DNA from: Henckelia pumila
Taxonomy: Eukaryota > Streptophyta > Magnoliopsida > Lamiales > Gesneriaceae
Assembly (NCBI RefSeq): GCF_033568475.1
Contig: NC_133121.1
Location: 131,100,375 to 131,164,374, forward strand
DNA: 64,000 bases
Reading direction: 5' to 3'
Shown here: in pieces, positions 1 to 10,683 of the stretch
How the letters are laid out: each line of letters opens with the position of its first letter
Position numbering within the stretch: the stretch's first letter is position 1
The notes under the pieces: generated by a model
Seen by the model: the letters and a program-made list of their open reading frames with translations, nothing else
Databases searched by the model: none
What the model was told of the DNA's origin: nothing
Made by a program: the position numbers and the translations under genes

Positions 1-32
1 TTTAATACAAAATAATTCGTATTTTCTTGTAG

Positions 33-880
33 TGTTGATGTTTGGCTAGACGGAATTGTCCATTTACCAGGGTCCATTTTCTGTGATTTCTTGTTTGGTA
101 ATCTTGTTAGTCATGAGATTATAAATGTTCAAATGCGGATGATGGAAAAATTCAGTGTGGATAATGGAAATGAAATATTTTGCATGGACACTTTGGTGCA
201 GGTTAGTAAAATTTTAATATTTTATGTTTGATATACTATACACTTGAGTTAGTTTTTCATTTTTCTTGTTCTTTCATTTGCAGGCAGAATTGTTTGAGCA
301 CCTCAAAAAATTTGGAAAAAAAATGAAGGTTCAAAATAATGATTACGACTCCTTTTTTCGCGACTCTCTTCTGCCTCAAAGTTATTTTTGCAGAAAATGA
401 ATGATGATTTGTTTAAGAGATGCAAATACCTCATTTTTCCAATCAATAGCAGAGCGCATTGGTTTCTGCTAGTGTTTCACGCAAAGAAAGGGGTGTTCAA
501 AATGTGGAATTTACTTCCCGATTCGTTCAGCCTAGGGGCATGTAGAACGTTGGTGAGTTTTCGTTGTGTCATGTTATGTGAATTGTATAAATGTGTTTTG
601 ATAATATTTATCTTTGAAGGCACGTTTTTTGGTTGGTTGGGTTCGTCATCATTCAAATTTCATCATACCCGACTCCGCTGTGTTGAGGGAACGTATGCGT
701 CATCAAGGAGAAACACTTGACTGTGGTGTTTATGCATGCATGTGGGTAGAGTGTCTAGCCCGTGACTCAGATGAAATGTGGACATATCAAAATACTGTGA
801 AGATGGACACCTATCGTGCAAGACTGTCTGCAAGTATTTTATGTCACGAAAGGGGAATGTTGAAAAACAACTTTGATTAA
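33..880 (+). pseudogene. Ulp1-type (C48) cysteine protease gene of the MULE, 3' part, one frameshift
   Basis: Last three predicted exons of a SUMO-protease-like gene whose 5' part lies left of the window: 33-201, 284-552 and 620-880 (TAA). The introns are GT-AG and the junction phases agree. All three catalytic residues of the C48 family are visible: His in SRAHWFLLVF, Asp in LLPDS and Cys in LDCGVYACMW. Ulp1 proteases cleave SUMO-like modifiers, but the role of the MULE-borne copies is unknown. The frame breaks once in the T run at 385-389. Upstream it reads ...LLPQSYF and then hits a stop; downstream it continues as QKMNDDLF. One missing T explains this, so I call it a pseudogene. A sequencing or assembly error in the homopolymer is the alternative. 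Confidence 0.75.
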
Positions 881-1952
881 CATGTATAGTCTTTGTATGC
901 TTTTATGGTTTATGGAGATACAATATGTAAGTATGTTTAAAAATTGTGCCCCACTTTGTCTATGGTGTAGGAGGAATACATTGATAATTCACCATTTGTG
1001 GATGTCCACTAACAACCAATGTATACTATTGTGGTATATTTTCCGAATTCCATACTTGAGAGTTGCTTGATGTGATTTATTCTAGTCTAAGACACCAATT
1101 TGTGGACTTCCACTTGGTATAATTTCACTCTTCTATAATAACACGAGACTCTGAGATCGAGCACAACTAGTAAACAATAATGGGATAATCATAACTTAAT
1201 CGAGAACAATTCGTTCTGATTGTAGGACATACATTGTGTGACATGAGGATCTCACTCTCCTATTGGAAGTGTCTTTGGATCAAAATGTCAGTTATGTAGA
1301 ACAATTACATATAAATTGAGAATAATCCTCCCGAAATACGGCACAATATGATTTGTCCTTGTGAACATGCTCCAATAATTACATATAAATTGATTGTGGT
1401 GTTTTTGCATGCATGTGGGTAGAGTGTCTAGCCCGTGACTCGGCTGAGATGTGGGAATATCAGAATACAGTGAAGATGAACACATATCGTGCTCGACTGG
1501 CTGCAAGTATTTTATCACACTCCCCTAGTGGAAGTATCTTAGGATCAAAATGTCAGTTATGTAGAACAATCCAATATGAATTTGGAACCATCACCCAAGT
1601 GTTCCACTCCAATATGGTACAATACGGTGCATGACACAAGTGGAGAAGAGTGTTCAATCCTTAGAGATTGGTGGAACCATCACCCAAGTGTTCCAATTGT
1701 AGGACAAACACTTGTTTAATATGATTTTTTCTCGTCTTTAAGGACAATCATTTACTCTAATTCCACTCATCTTTAAAAATAAGTCAGTGACAGATCGAGC
1801 ACAACTAGTACGCATGGATGTGATAAATATTATTTTATCGAGAACAATTCGTTCTGATTGTAGGACATACATTGTGGGCCATGAGGATTACACTTTTCTA
1901 CTGAAAGTGTCTTTGGATCAAAATGTCATGTATTAGGAACAATCTTTGAATT
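881..1952. repeat. MULE 3' intergenic region with repeated blocks about 640 bp apart
   Basis: No intact gene. A block of about 150 bp beginning AGATCGAGCACAACTAG at 1154 returns at 1792, an offset of 638. It includes the shared string CGAGAACAATTCGTTCTGAT at 1201 and 1839. A third, partial copy of the block's end (GGATCAAAATGTCAGTTATG) lies near 1540-1572. A short direct repeat (ACCATCACCCAAGTGTTCCA) occurs near 1587 and 1675. This looks like local segmental duplication inside the element. Confidence 0.7.
1392..1515 (+). pseudogene. Duplicated fragment of the Ulp1 C-terminal exon
   Basis: About 124 bp closely match 719-843 of the upstream Ulp1 gene, offset by about 673 bp. The fragment encodes the catalytic-cysteine segment DCGVFACMWVECLARDS and the following helix, with a few substitutions (for example DEMWTYQ becomes AEMWEYQ). 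It lacks the His and Asp regions, so it cannot form a protease by itself. Confidence 0.8.
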
Positions 1953-2216
1953 ATGAAGAATAATCTTTTCCATATGAGGAACAATAAGGCATGTCCAATG
2001 CCTCAACATTCTGCCTTCTCCTCCGTCCATGATTCAACGGAACAGTTGAATTACAAGCTTAACGAGCATTCGTCCTCTGAGGCGCTACACAACCAGCCTA
2101 CTAGTGCATCAGTACACGACCATATTATAGGAATATGTTGTTGCTTTGGTTGCACATGTTTCGTTCTTGTGCTAATATTACTTGTAGCGCTGTGTATTGT
2201 AATAATCCGACATTAA
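1953..2216 (+). CDS. Small ORF with a C-terminal hydrophobic segment, unrecognised
   Basis: An 87-codon ATG-to-TAA frame between the two MULE genes. The first 55 or so residues are polar (Ser, His, Asn, Gln). They are followed by a Cys-rich stretch (GICCCFGCTC), about 16 hydrophobic residues (FVLVLILLVALCIVII) and the end RH. That is the layout of a tail-anchored membrane protein. I do not recognise the family. It may be a chance frame in the 3' region of the element or a captured exon. There is no splice or homology evidence that it is expressed. Confidence 0.3.
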   Translation: MKNNLFHMRNNKACPMPQHSAFSSVHDSTEQLNYKLNEHSSSEALHNQPTSASVHDHIIGICCCFGCTCFVLVLILLVALCIVIIRH

Positions 2217-2430
2217 GTTCCAATTTTATGCAGCTTTATTCCATATTAAATACAAGTTGTACGAAATACATATCACTTAGCACTTGTCATTTCTAAATGT
2301 AAAGCAACGACTTATTTGATTAGTTAACTGAGAAGGCATCGTCCACTGAAAAGTAATGACAAATATCATTTCTCAAATTCAAACATTACATATTTGTTTA
2401 CCACAAACAGAGAGTTGGTTTCAGAAGAAC

Positions 2431-2613
2431 TTAAGACAACACAATACACTTAACTACACTATGACCCCAGCTCAAGTTAAAATGTGACAGCAGATGGTTC
2501 CACAAAAGCCTCAAACCAAGCGCAATCCAGCAATGCTTCCACTCGAACGTGTGTGCCTTTTCGAGGGCAATTTCATGCTCAAACCAGCTTCCAGTAATCG
2601 CTTGCCCCTGCAT
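2431..2613 (-). other. Possible minus-strand 3' exon downstream of the transposase
   Basis: A 60-codon open frame just downstream of the transposase stop on the same strand. It is preceded by a pyrimidine-poor but acceptable AG acceptor (...ATATGCAG) and ends in a stop near 2431. The residues are rich in Trp and His (SWFEHEIALEKAHTFEWKHC). I recognise no domain. It could be an alternative 3' exon of the transposase transcript or chance. The rest of 2217-2710 is non-coding. Confidence 0.2.
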
Positions 2614-2710
2614 ATTTTTTGAATAGTCAAGATTAAGTTTTGAATAAATTCTGTTAAAAAGTTATGCTAATAACCAATAATTGAAACATCATATTTTTAA
2701 ACGATTACAT

Positions 2711-4628
2711 CTACTCTATAGGTTCCTTGCAACTACGTCTATTGTGTCCTCTAGCATGACAACGACCACATGTTGAGACACGTGTATTAACTTGCGATGG
2801 TATTCTCTTCGTCCTTTTGCGACCGGGCTGACTACGCACAGAAGGAGCTTGGATTGTATCGGATTCAGCAACACATGACTCACTGATGTCAAAGGTTGGG
2901 ATAGGATTAATATGTCCTTTGTACGCAGTGCGATACGATTCGATCTTGAAATACTTGTCACAAAAATCATACACAGACAGAGATTTTGTCTCAATGGCAG
3001 AAATGGCGTGCTTGCACGGAATCTTATTGATCTGCCAAACTCTGCATGAACAAGTCATATCCACTAAATCCACGGCAAATGACTTTTCACCATCAAAAAC
3101 CTCAAACTTCCAATCACACGACCGCTGAACTCTTAATGTTCGGGATTCCATATATGCGCTTACAACAGACTTTTCTTTTCTTGGACTTAATTCCTTGGTC
3201 ATGAACAGAGTTGATTCACGTCTTCGGTGCATCATTTTCATTATCTGCACACGTATGTGATCAACCATAGCAACAATAGGCAGATGACGAGCTGGCCTAA
3301 CCCAACTATTCCAACACTCGGCTATATTGTTATTTATAACACCCCATCTATTGCCAACAAACAATGCATTGGCCCAACTTTGTGGATCAGAATTTATAAT
3401 AAACCCTCTAGCAAGTGGCATTGACTCTAATATATTGTTTATATGTTGCTCGTACTCTTGAAAAGACGGAGCATACGCAGCTTTCTTGAATACCGAAGAC
3501 CAATGTTTTTTGTTATGTCTGGGATAACTTCTCAACACCTAAAAATATTAATAAAAATTTAGATCCAGTTTAAAATTATCAGATAATATGAGAAATTTAA
3601 AGTAAAATTGCTCAAGAATTCGTAATTTAGAATTTACCTGCTTAACGAAATTATCCACTAAATGTCTCAAACAATAAGCATGGTGACTCTCAACAAATAC
3701 TTGATTCACTGCCTTGATGATATTGGGATGTCTGTCTGAGAAAAATGTGAACTCGTCGAATAGAATGCATTGATAGTAAAGGAGCACACGACTCAAATGA
3801 TAACAAAACCAATCCCAGTTCGCATCATTCTCCGCATCTAGTATGGCATAAGCAATTGTGAAAAGATCATCGTTCGCATCTTTCGACACAGCAACTAAGA
3901 TGCATCCTTTATACTTATTCTTTATATGAGTACCATCCAAAAATATCAATGGCCTACAACCACTAACAAAACCGACGACACATGCATGAAAACAAATGAA
4001 CAATCGTCTGAATTTTTTAGTCAAAGGTTCAATCTCACACTCTACAACACTACCAGGATTAGTATTTTTAACAGCATCACAATACCATCTTAATCTATCA
4101 TAGCATCCTTCATCTGTGCCATGAATATCATGCATCGCCAACTCATTACCCTTCCACACTTTGCGGTATTCTAACTCTACCCTGAAATCTCTTTGCAAGT
4201 CCATCTGCATTGTACACGGACGATAAGAGGGCTCCCCTCTCAATTTTTCTTTCACAACATTCGCTATCCAATAGGCATCGGCTCTAGGATGCCCTCTGCT
4301 ACGTAGATTATTCTCACCACAATTATGTTGCAGTTTACATTTTCTGATGGCAAATAGATTATCTCTTTTATGTTTCGAAGCATAAATTCTCCAACCGCAG
4401 CTCTTTTCACTACAAATCACAATTACCTTCTCGCTGTCATTTTTTACATACATAAATGAACGTCTTGTGGCAACAGAAAAGTTTTTCAAATAATTCCTAA
4501 ATTCACCAGAACCCTTGAATGTTTGTCCTACACCATGAATACAATTAATCCAGGCATCTATAGTATTGGCGCAAGGGGGCTGTTCAACCTCGTTGTCACT
4601 CTTCGACTGCGTGTCTTCCTCATAAACC
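2711..4628 (-). CDS. MULE transposase, exons 2 and 3 (DDE, SWIM and CCHC domains)
   Basis: Exon 2 is 3638-4628 and exon 3 is 2711-3538, joined across a 99-bp GT-AG intron (3539-3637) so that DNFVKQ continues as VLRSYPRHNKK. The transposase acts in the nucleus, cutting and moving the element. Exon 2 holds the MuDR-type N-terminal region (a Cys/His pattern around CSEKSCGWRIYASK) and the MULE domain, with DDE-type residues in IFLDGTHIKNKYKG and FFSDRHPNIIKAV. Exon 3 has the SWIM zinc finger (CSC...CKH in TCSCRVWQINKIPCKH) and a C-terminal CCHC knuckle (CGRCHARGHNRRSC). With exon 1 at 22707-22951 the coding length is 2064 nt, 687 residues, with no stop or frameshift seen. The exon 2 start follows an acceptor-like CTGTAAG and joins in phase with exon 1. 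Confidence 0.82.
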
Positions 4629-4878
4629 CTTACAGTTTAATTTACATTTAATAATATAAAAAAGAACAATAACCACAAAAACAAATTGATAATGAATAAA
4701 AATAAATCTTGGTTTCAAGCAACTAATTGATAATTTATACAAATCAATCTACAATATTTTACCTTTAATTTTTTATATTAAACATGTTACTAAACATATC
4801 GAAATAGGAGAATGAAAATATACGTTTAATAATAAGTAAATGAATTTTACCTCCCATCATTCAAGTTGTTGAACTGTT
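4629..4878 (-). other. Downstream part of transposase intron 1
   Basis: AT-rich intron DNA between exon 2 and the Copia-1 insertion point. The last five bases (CTGTT, 4874-4878) are the left copy of the target duplication. Confidence 0.65.
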
Positions 4879-6391
4879 TGTTACGCCTTAAACGCATACA
4901 AATCTCGTGTTATGAGATTAATGTTTTTAATGCATTAACAAGTCTCATAATATTATGTTTTGATGATTACAAAACTCGGTTAATTGTTACTAACCATTTA
5001 AAGTGAGATTTTGCAGATTAGATTTATTTAAAAATAAATTATTGGAAGTTATTTTGAAGCTATACATGTATTTATAAAGTCTTTTATTGCTCATTGAATG
5101 GATGGAACATTGTTAAGAGATATGAAGAAAAAGAAAAGAAGAAGCCAAAGTATGGAGCAGCAACTTCCGAAAATTACTGGAAATTTTCTATAACTCCAAA
5201 TCGGATCTCCACGGGTCATAATCTAGATAAATAAGTTTTACAAGTACTGTCCAAATTTGAGAGCAATCCAACGGCTAGAATGAGAGATATGAATTTTTCC
5301 ATATATGCTGCACAGTACCCACTTCTGCAAGGAACGAAACCATGAAGATTCGACTTCAGAAAATAACTGGGAATGTTTGAGAAATCCAAATCAAATCTTC
5401 ACCAATCAGATTCAGTATTATGATGTTATAAAGCTTCTGTCCAAACTTTAGGTCAATCCAACGGCTGGATTAAGAGATATGAATTTTGCAAATTTGTTTC
5501 ACAGAATAGGTTTGAAAACATGATGAAGCGACTTTCGAAAATTACTGGAAATGTTTGACTCGTTCAAATCAAATCTTCACCGTTCGAATGAAGATCTAGA
5601 TGTTTTAAAGCTTCAGTTAAAATTTCAAATCAATCCAACGGTTAGATTGGAAGATATGATTTTTCCACAAAATCCGCTCAGTGCTGGAAAAAAGAAGGCA
5701 GCGGCGCCAAACACTTTTTGTCTCTCCTTGACTTCTTAACACACGCTCCAAGCACTCAAATCAGATTCAAATCTTTGCCAACTATAAATAGAGGCCATCC
5801 AAGGTCATTTGAAGACATCCCAACTCATCTCTTCTCTCCTTTGCAAGCAATTTCTTACTATCAAAGTGTATGTATGATATATTTGAGAGTGTTTGTAAAA
5901 ATAGTTTGTGAGTTGGTTGTGCTATTATTGTAAGCACTTGAGTGTGAAGCCAAGTGTGTTGTGCTATCGTTGTAAGCACTTGAGTGTGAAGCCAAGTGTG
6001 TTGTGTTATCGTTGTAAGCACTTGAGTGTGAAGCCAAGTGTTGTGTTGAGGCTATCCTTGGAGCCCTTAAGGCCAAGTGTTCGAGTTGTATCGGCGCGGT
6101 GATCGTGTTGAGTTGTACGGCTATCCTTGGAGCCATCAAGGCCAAGACATTGAAGTGCTAGTGGATCCTTGGTTAATCGACTTAACCAAGAAGAGGAGAC
6201 GTAGACGATTTATCGTCGAACTTCCATAAACATCTCTTATCCCTTTTACTGCTTTATTTACATTACGCATTTATTTACCGCACTTATTATTTGATTGCTT
6301 AAGTCTTCCGCTTGCATACTTGCATAATCGCTTTAAATTGCTAAAGTTGCCAATAGAACCTAAATCCCCTCCCCCCCATTAGGTTCTAACA
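4879..6391 (+). repeat. Copia-1 5' LTR
   Basis: 1513 bp, TG...CA ends. U3 contains three diverged direct units about 180-190 bp apart, each ending in a CAATCCAACGG motif (5264, 5454, 5631) followed by an AGAGATATGAATTTT-like string. Downstream of the TATA box are three 42-bp tandem repeats carrying TAAGCACTTGAGTGTGAAGC (starting near 5931, 5973 and 6015). Small ORFs called here are non-functional and recur in the other LTR. Confidence 0.93.
5783..5790 (+). promoter_or_regulatory. TATA box of the Copia-1 5' LTR
   Basis: TATAAATA in the context ACTATAAATAGAGGCC, the consensus plant LTR promoter form. The same motif is at 22040-22047 in the 3' LTR. It lies between the U3 repeat units and the 42-bp repeats, so the latter would be transcribed (R/U5). 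Confidence 0.7.
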
Positions 6392-6393
6392 AG

Positions 6394-6406
6394 TGGTATC
6401 AGAGCC
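6394..6406 (+). other. Copia-1 primer binding site (initiator tRNA-Met)
   Basis: TGGTATCAGAGCC begins two bases after the 5' LTR. It matches the standard plant initiator tRNA-Met 3'-end complement used to prime reverse transcription. Confidence 0.9.
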
Positions 6407-6438
6407 ACACTTTTGAAAAATATTTCAAAAAAGGCTCT

Positions 6439-7356
6439 ATGGCAAATCTAGCGAGCGATTATGCTCAAGGGCAATCAATCAATCGTCCTCCTCTTTTCAA
6501 CGGCATAAACTACGGATATTGGAAAAATCGAATGTCCCTATATATTCAATCCGTAGATTATGATCTTTGGAAAGTTACGGTAAAATGTCCCTACAAACCA
6601 ATGAAAGAGGTTGAAGGGATTAAAATTCCTAAGGGAATGGATGACTTTACCAAGGAGGACATGCAATTAATTTTTCAAAATGATAAAGCTATGAATATTT
6701 TGCATTGTTCTTTAGATATGAACGAGTACAACCAAATATCAATGTGCTCCTCCGCTAAAGAAATATGGGATAAATTGGAGATATTCCACGAGGGAACCAA
6801 CCAGGTCAAGAAAAAAAAGATTGACCTCCTAGAGCTCAAACATGAGACATTTGAGATGGAAGCCTATGAAGATAGCGATGAGGAGGAAGCCAACATATGT
6901 CTCATGGCCAAGGATGATGACATCGCCTCCGACGATGATGATGAGGTACCATCTTACGATGAATTATTACAAGCTTATAAGCTTATGTTTGACATGGCTA
7001 AATCACTTAGAAAAGAAAACAGAAACCTCAAAAATGAATTAGAATCTAAGGAGCATGAAAACCTAAGATTAAAGGATGACATAGCTACCTTAGAAAAATC
7101 ATTTTATAAATTCAATGTTAGTAGTAACAAGTTGAATAATTTACTAAGCATGCAAAAATTTAGTTTTGATAAGGGTGGAATAGGGTATGGTAAGAAATTT
7201 ATAGATTTCACTAGTCTAATTGCTAAAGCAAAAATGAGATCACCCCCTGCATGTTCTTATTGTTGTAAAATAGGTCATGCTAGACATAAGTGTAGATCTT
7301 TAAAATATCAATATGATAAAAAGAGCTATATGAAATGGAGGCCTAAGAGTACTTAA
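6439..7356 (+). CDS. Copia-1 gag (nucleocapsid-type), internally shortened
   Basis: 305 residues from ATG 6439, 33 bp after the PBS. Gag packages the element RNA into virus-like particles in the cytoplasm. The N-terminus matches the SIRE gag core (PPLFNGINYGYWKNRMSLYI..., then AKEIWDKLEIFHEGTNQVKKKKIDLL). A coiled-coil-like stretch (about residues 190-230) and one CCHC zinc knuckle (CSYCCKIGHARHKC, near 272-285) follow. From what I know of SIRE gags, well over 100 residues normally separate the KKKKIDLLELKHETFEM segment from the acidic EDSDEEEA segment. Here they are adjacent and the frame is kept. The gag is therefore probably a deletion derivative and may be defective in assembly. Confidence 0.85.
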   Translation: MANLASDYAQGQSINRPPLFNGINYGYWKNRMSLYIQSVDYDLWKVTVKCPYKPMKEVEGIKIPKGMDDFTKEDMQLIFQNDKAMNILHCSLDMNEYNQISMCSSAKEIWDKLEIFHEGTNQVKKKKIDLLELKHETFEMEAYEDSDEEEANICLMAKDDDIASDDDDEVPSYDELLQAYKLMFDMAKSLRKENRNLKNELESKEHENLRLKDDIATLEKSFYKFNVSSNKLNNLLSMQKFSFDKGGIGYGKKFIDFTSLIAKAKMRSPPACSYCCKIGHARHKCRSLKYQYDKKSYMKWRPKST

Positions 7357-7636
7357 CAACTCATTAGTCGGCATTATGAGATCATGATCCAAGGGAGTTC
7401 ATCATAGACCGGTTTAAACTGCCTTGACTTGCGACTGGTCTTCCTGATGAACGCTGCTCTGTCCAAGGAAATAGGTTTTTAAAGAGGCATAGCCCTACCT
7501 ACAACTGGGAGCACTCTTGGAAAGTGGCGATGATGTGGCTATGAAAGACTGAACTCTTGGAAATCTGTTTTGTATATTTCTTTTCTAACACTGTGGACCC
7601 AAAAGAACTAAAGGGTACCAAAATCTCTTCTTGTAG
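7357..7636 (+). other. Copia-1 gag-pol spacer, degraded
   Basis: About 280 bp with stops in all three forward frames between the gag stop and the open protease frame. A short remnant (TVDPKELKGTK) near 7589 suggests decayed gag-pol linker coding sequence. Confidence 0.5.
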
Positions 7637-10600
7637 GGAAATAGGAAAATTGTTCTTCCTAGCATATGGTATCTAGACAGTGGATGTTCTAGACATATGA
7701 CGGGGAACAAGGAGCTACTTCAATCAGTCAAACCAAAGGAGAAGGGAACTGTAACCTTTGGAGACAACAACAAAGGAATCATTGAAGGAATCGGCTCAAT
7801 AGGTATATTTGAATCTTGCTTGATTGATGATGTACTCCTAGTGGAAAGGCTTAAGCATAATCTACTAAGCATAAGTCAATTGTGCGATAGAGGTTATGAA
7901 GTCAAATTCACTCCCCAACACTGCACTATATCACTCACGACTGACAAATCCATAAATTTCAAAGGATATAGAAGTGAAAATGTTTACAAGGTTTCTTTAA
8001 ACAATTTATCTTTATCAAATATAAAAAGCCTTGTATCCTTGAATGTTGATGACAACATTCTTTGGCATAGACGACTAGGTCATGTTGGTCCTAGTACCAT
8101 AGAAAAACTTTTTAAACTTGATTTAGTTGTTGGTATGCCAAAACTCAATTTAAAATTAGATTCTATTTGTGATGCATGTCAACTTGGCAAACATACAAGG
8201 GAATCTTTTAAAAGCAAAAATTTTATATCAACTTCTATGCCCCTTAAACTTCTTCACCTAGATCTATGTGGTTCTTCGAGGAACGCTAGCCTAGGAGGGA
8301 AGCTTTATGCATTTGTCATTGTGGATGATTTCTCACGATTCACGTGGACATTGTTTTTAGCCCACAAAAATGATGCCTTTGATTATTTTAAAACTTTTGT
8401 GAAACGTGTTGAGAATGAGAAAAATCTTTCAATAAAGCAGATCCGTAGTGACCACGGAACTGAATTTCAAAATAAGAGTTTTTCAAACTTTTGTGAAGAG
8501 AAAGGCATCGGTCATAATTTTTCTTGTCCTAGGACTCCTCAACAAAACGGGGTCGTTGAGAGGAAAAACAGGACACTTGTGGAGATTGCGAGGACCATGA
8601 TATGTGAGCATTCTCTACCAAAATATTTTTGGGCTGAAGCAATGAACACTGCCTGTTACATTATCAATCGCGTATCAATAAGGCCAATTCTCAAGAAAAC
8701 TCCATATGAATTATGGAGAGGGAGAAAGCCTAACATTTCTTACTTTTGAGCTTTCGGTTCCAAATGCTACATACATAACAATGGTAAGGACAACCTTGGC
8801 AAATTTGATGTCAAATCTGACAAAGGTATCTTTCTCGGATATTCTACCTCAAGTAAGGCCTTTAGAGTTTTTAATAAACGCACTTTACTTGTTGAAGAAT
8901 CTATGCATGTTATTTTTGATGAATCTATGTCTACTATTGTTCGCACTAACATTGATGATGTAGAATTACTCGAAGAAGAGTTGGCTTCCTCAAGCCTAAA
9001 TGATATAGATGTTTCCGTTGAGGAAACACCACTTCCGAAGGATTGGACGCTTCACAAAGATCACCCAATGGATCTTATCATCGGAAGTCCTTCGAAGGGA
9101 GTAGCCACTCGTTCTTCTCTTAATAATATTTGCAATCATCTTACTTTTGTTTCGCATGTTGAACCTAAGTGTATTGATGATGCTTTATTAGATGATTCTT
9201 GGATTATTGCTATGCAAGATGAGTTGAATGAGTTTAAACGCAATAATGTTTGGAATCTTGTTCCTAGGCCGCACGATAGATCTATCATAGGAACTAAATG
9301 GGTGTTTAGGAATAAACTTGACGAGCGTGGCACTATCACTAGAAATAAAGCTAGGCTTGTAGCTAAAGGATATAGTCAAGAAGAAGGCATTGATTATGAT
9401 GAAACTTATGCGCCTGTTGCTAGACTAGAATCTATTCGCATGTTACTTGCTTTTGCTTGCTCTAGAAATTTTAAGTTATTTCAAATGGATGTTAAGAGTG
9501 CATTTCTTAATGGTGAATTGAAAGAAGAGGTGTACATTGAACAACCTGATGGCTTTGTTGATGCATTATTACCTGATCATGTGTATAGACTAAACAAAGC
9601 TTTGTATGGTTTGAAACAAGCTCCTCGAGCTTGGTATGAAAAACTATCAACTTTCCTTATTTCAAATGATTTTTCAAGAGGAAAGATTGATATTACTTTG
9701 TTTACCAAAAATGTCAAAGATGATTTATTGATTGTGCAAATTTATGTTGATGATATAATTTTTGGTTCTACTAATGAAACTCTTTGTCAAGAATTCTCTA
9801 AGTTGATGCAGGATCACTTTGAGATGAGCATGATGGGGGAACTTAATTATTTCCTCGGATTGCAAATCAAACAGTGCAAAGATGGGTTCTTTGAGAACCA
9901 AAGCAAGTACATCAAGGAGATTCTAAAGAAGTTTGGGATGGAGAACACAAAATCATCATCCACACCAATGAGCACAGCAATCAGACTCGACAAGGATGAA
10001 AATGGTAAATCTGTAGATCAATCTTCCTTTCGTAGTATGATTGGCTCCTTACTTTATGCTACTGCTAGTAGACCGGACATTATGTTTAGTGTTTGCTTGT
10101 GTGCACGATTTCAATCATGTCCAAAGGAGTCACATTTGTTCGCCTTAAAACGCATTTTCAAATATCTTTCAAATACTCCAAATCTCGGCTTGTGGTATTC
10201 GAAAAATTATTTCTTTGATTTAAAAGCATATTGTGATGCCGAGTTTGGTGGATATAAGGTGGACCGTAAAAGCACTAGTGAAACTTGTTTCTTTTTAGGA
10301 AACTGTTTAGTTTCTTGGTTTTCAAAGAAACAAAATTGTGTTGCGTTGTCAACGACCGAAGCCGAATATATGGCTGCTGGTAGTTGTTGTGCGCAAATTC
10401 TTTGGATGAAGCATCAATTGCTCGACTATGGCGTCTCTTTTTCAAAAATCCCTATTTTCTGTGACAACACAAGCGCCATATGTCTAACAAAGAATCCGAT
10501 TCAACATTCGCGCACCAAACATATTGACATTCGTCATCATTTTATTCGTGACCACATCGAACGAAAGAAGTTGAACTTCAATATGTTGACACGACAAATC

Positions 10601-10683
10601 AAATTGCCGATATTTTTACAAAACCACTAGATGAAAATACTTTTATTCGTTTGCGTGGTGAACTTGGCATGATTGAGTTGTAA
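7637..10683 (+). pseudogene. Copia-1 pol (protease-integrase-RT-RNase H), one nonsense codon and one frameshift
   Basis: Copia order, one frame. Aspartic protease active site is WYLDSGCSRHMTG (7667). The GAG-pre-integrase segment is LWHRRLGHVGP. Integrase acidic residues lie in LHLDLCGSSR, IRSDHGTEF and NGVVERKNR. Reverse transcriptase includes [32 protein letters not shown] and the catalytic YVDDIIFGS. RNase H has DAEFGG and [15 protein letters not shown] at 8747-8749 falls just before the conserved AFGSKCYI segment; the frame resumes at once on the far side. Near 10568 a frameshift moves the conserved tail ([17 protein letters not shown]) into another frame, which ends at TAA 10681-10683. 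These two lesions make it a recent pseudogene. Confidence 0.9.

Noticed and set aside
5919..6060. CRISPR-like short direct repeats
   Set aside because: The 42-bp units are contiguous tandem repeats without distinct spacers, inside a plant LTR and duplicated in the other LTR.
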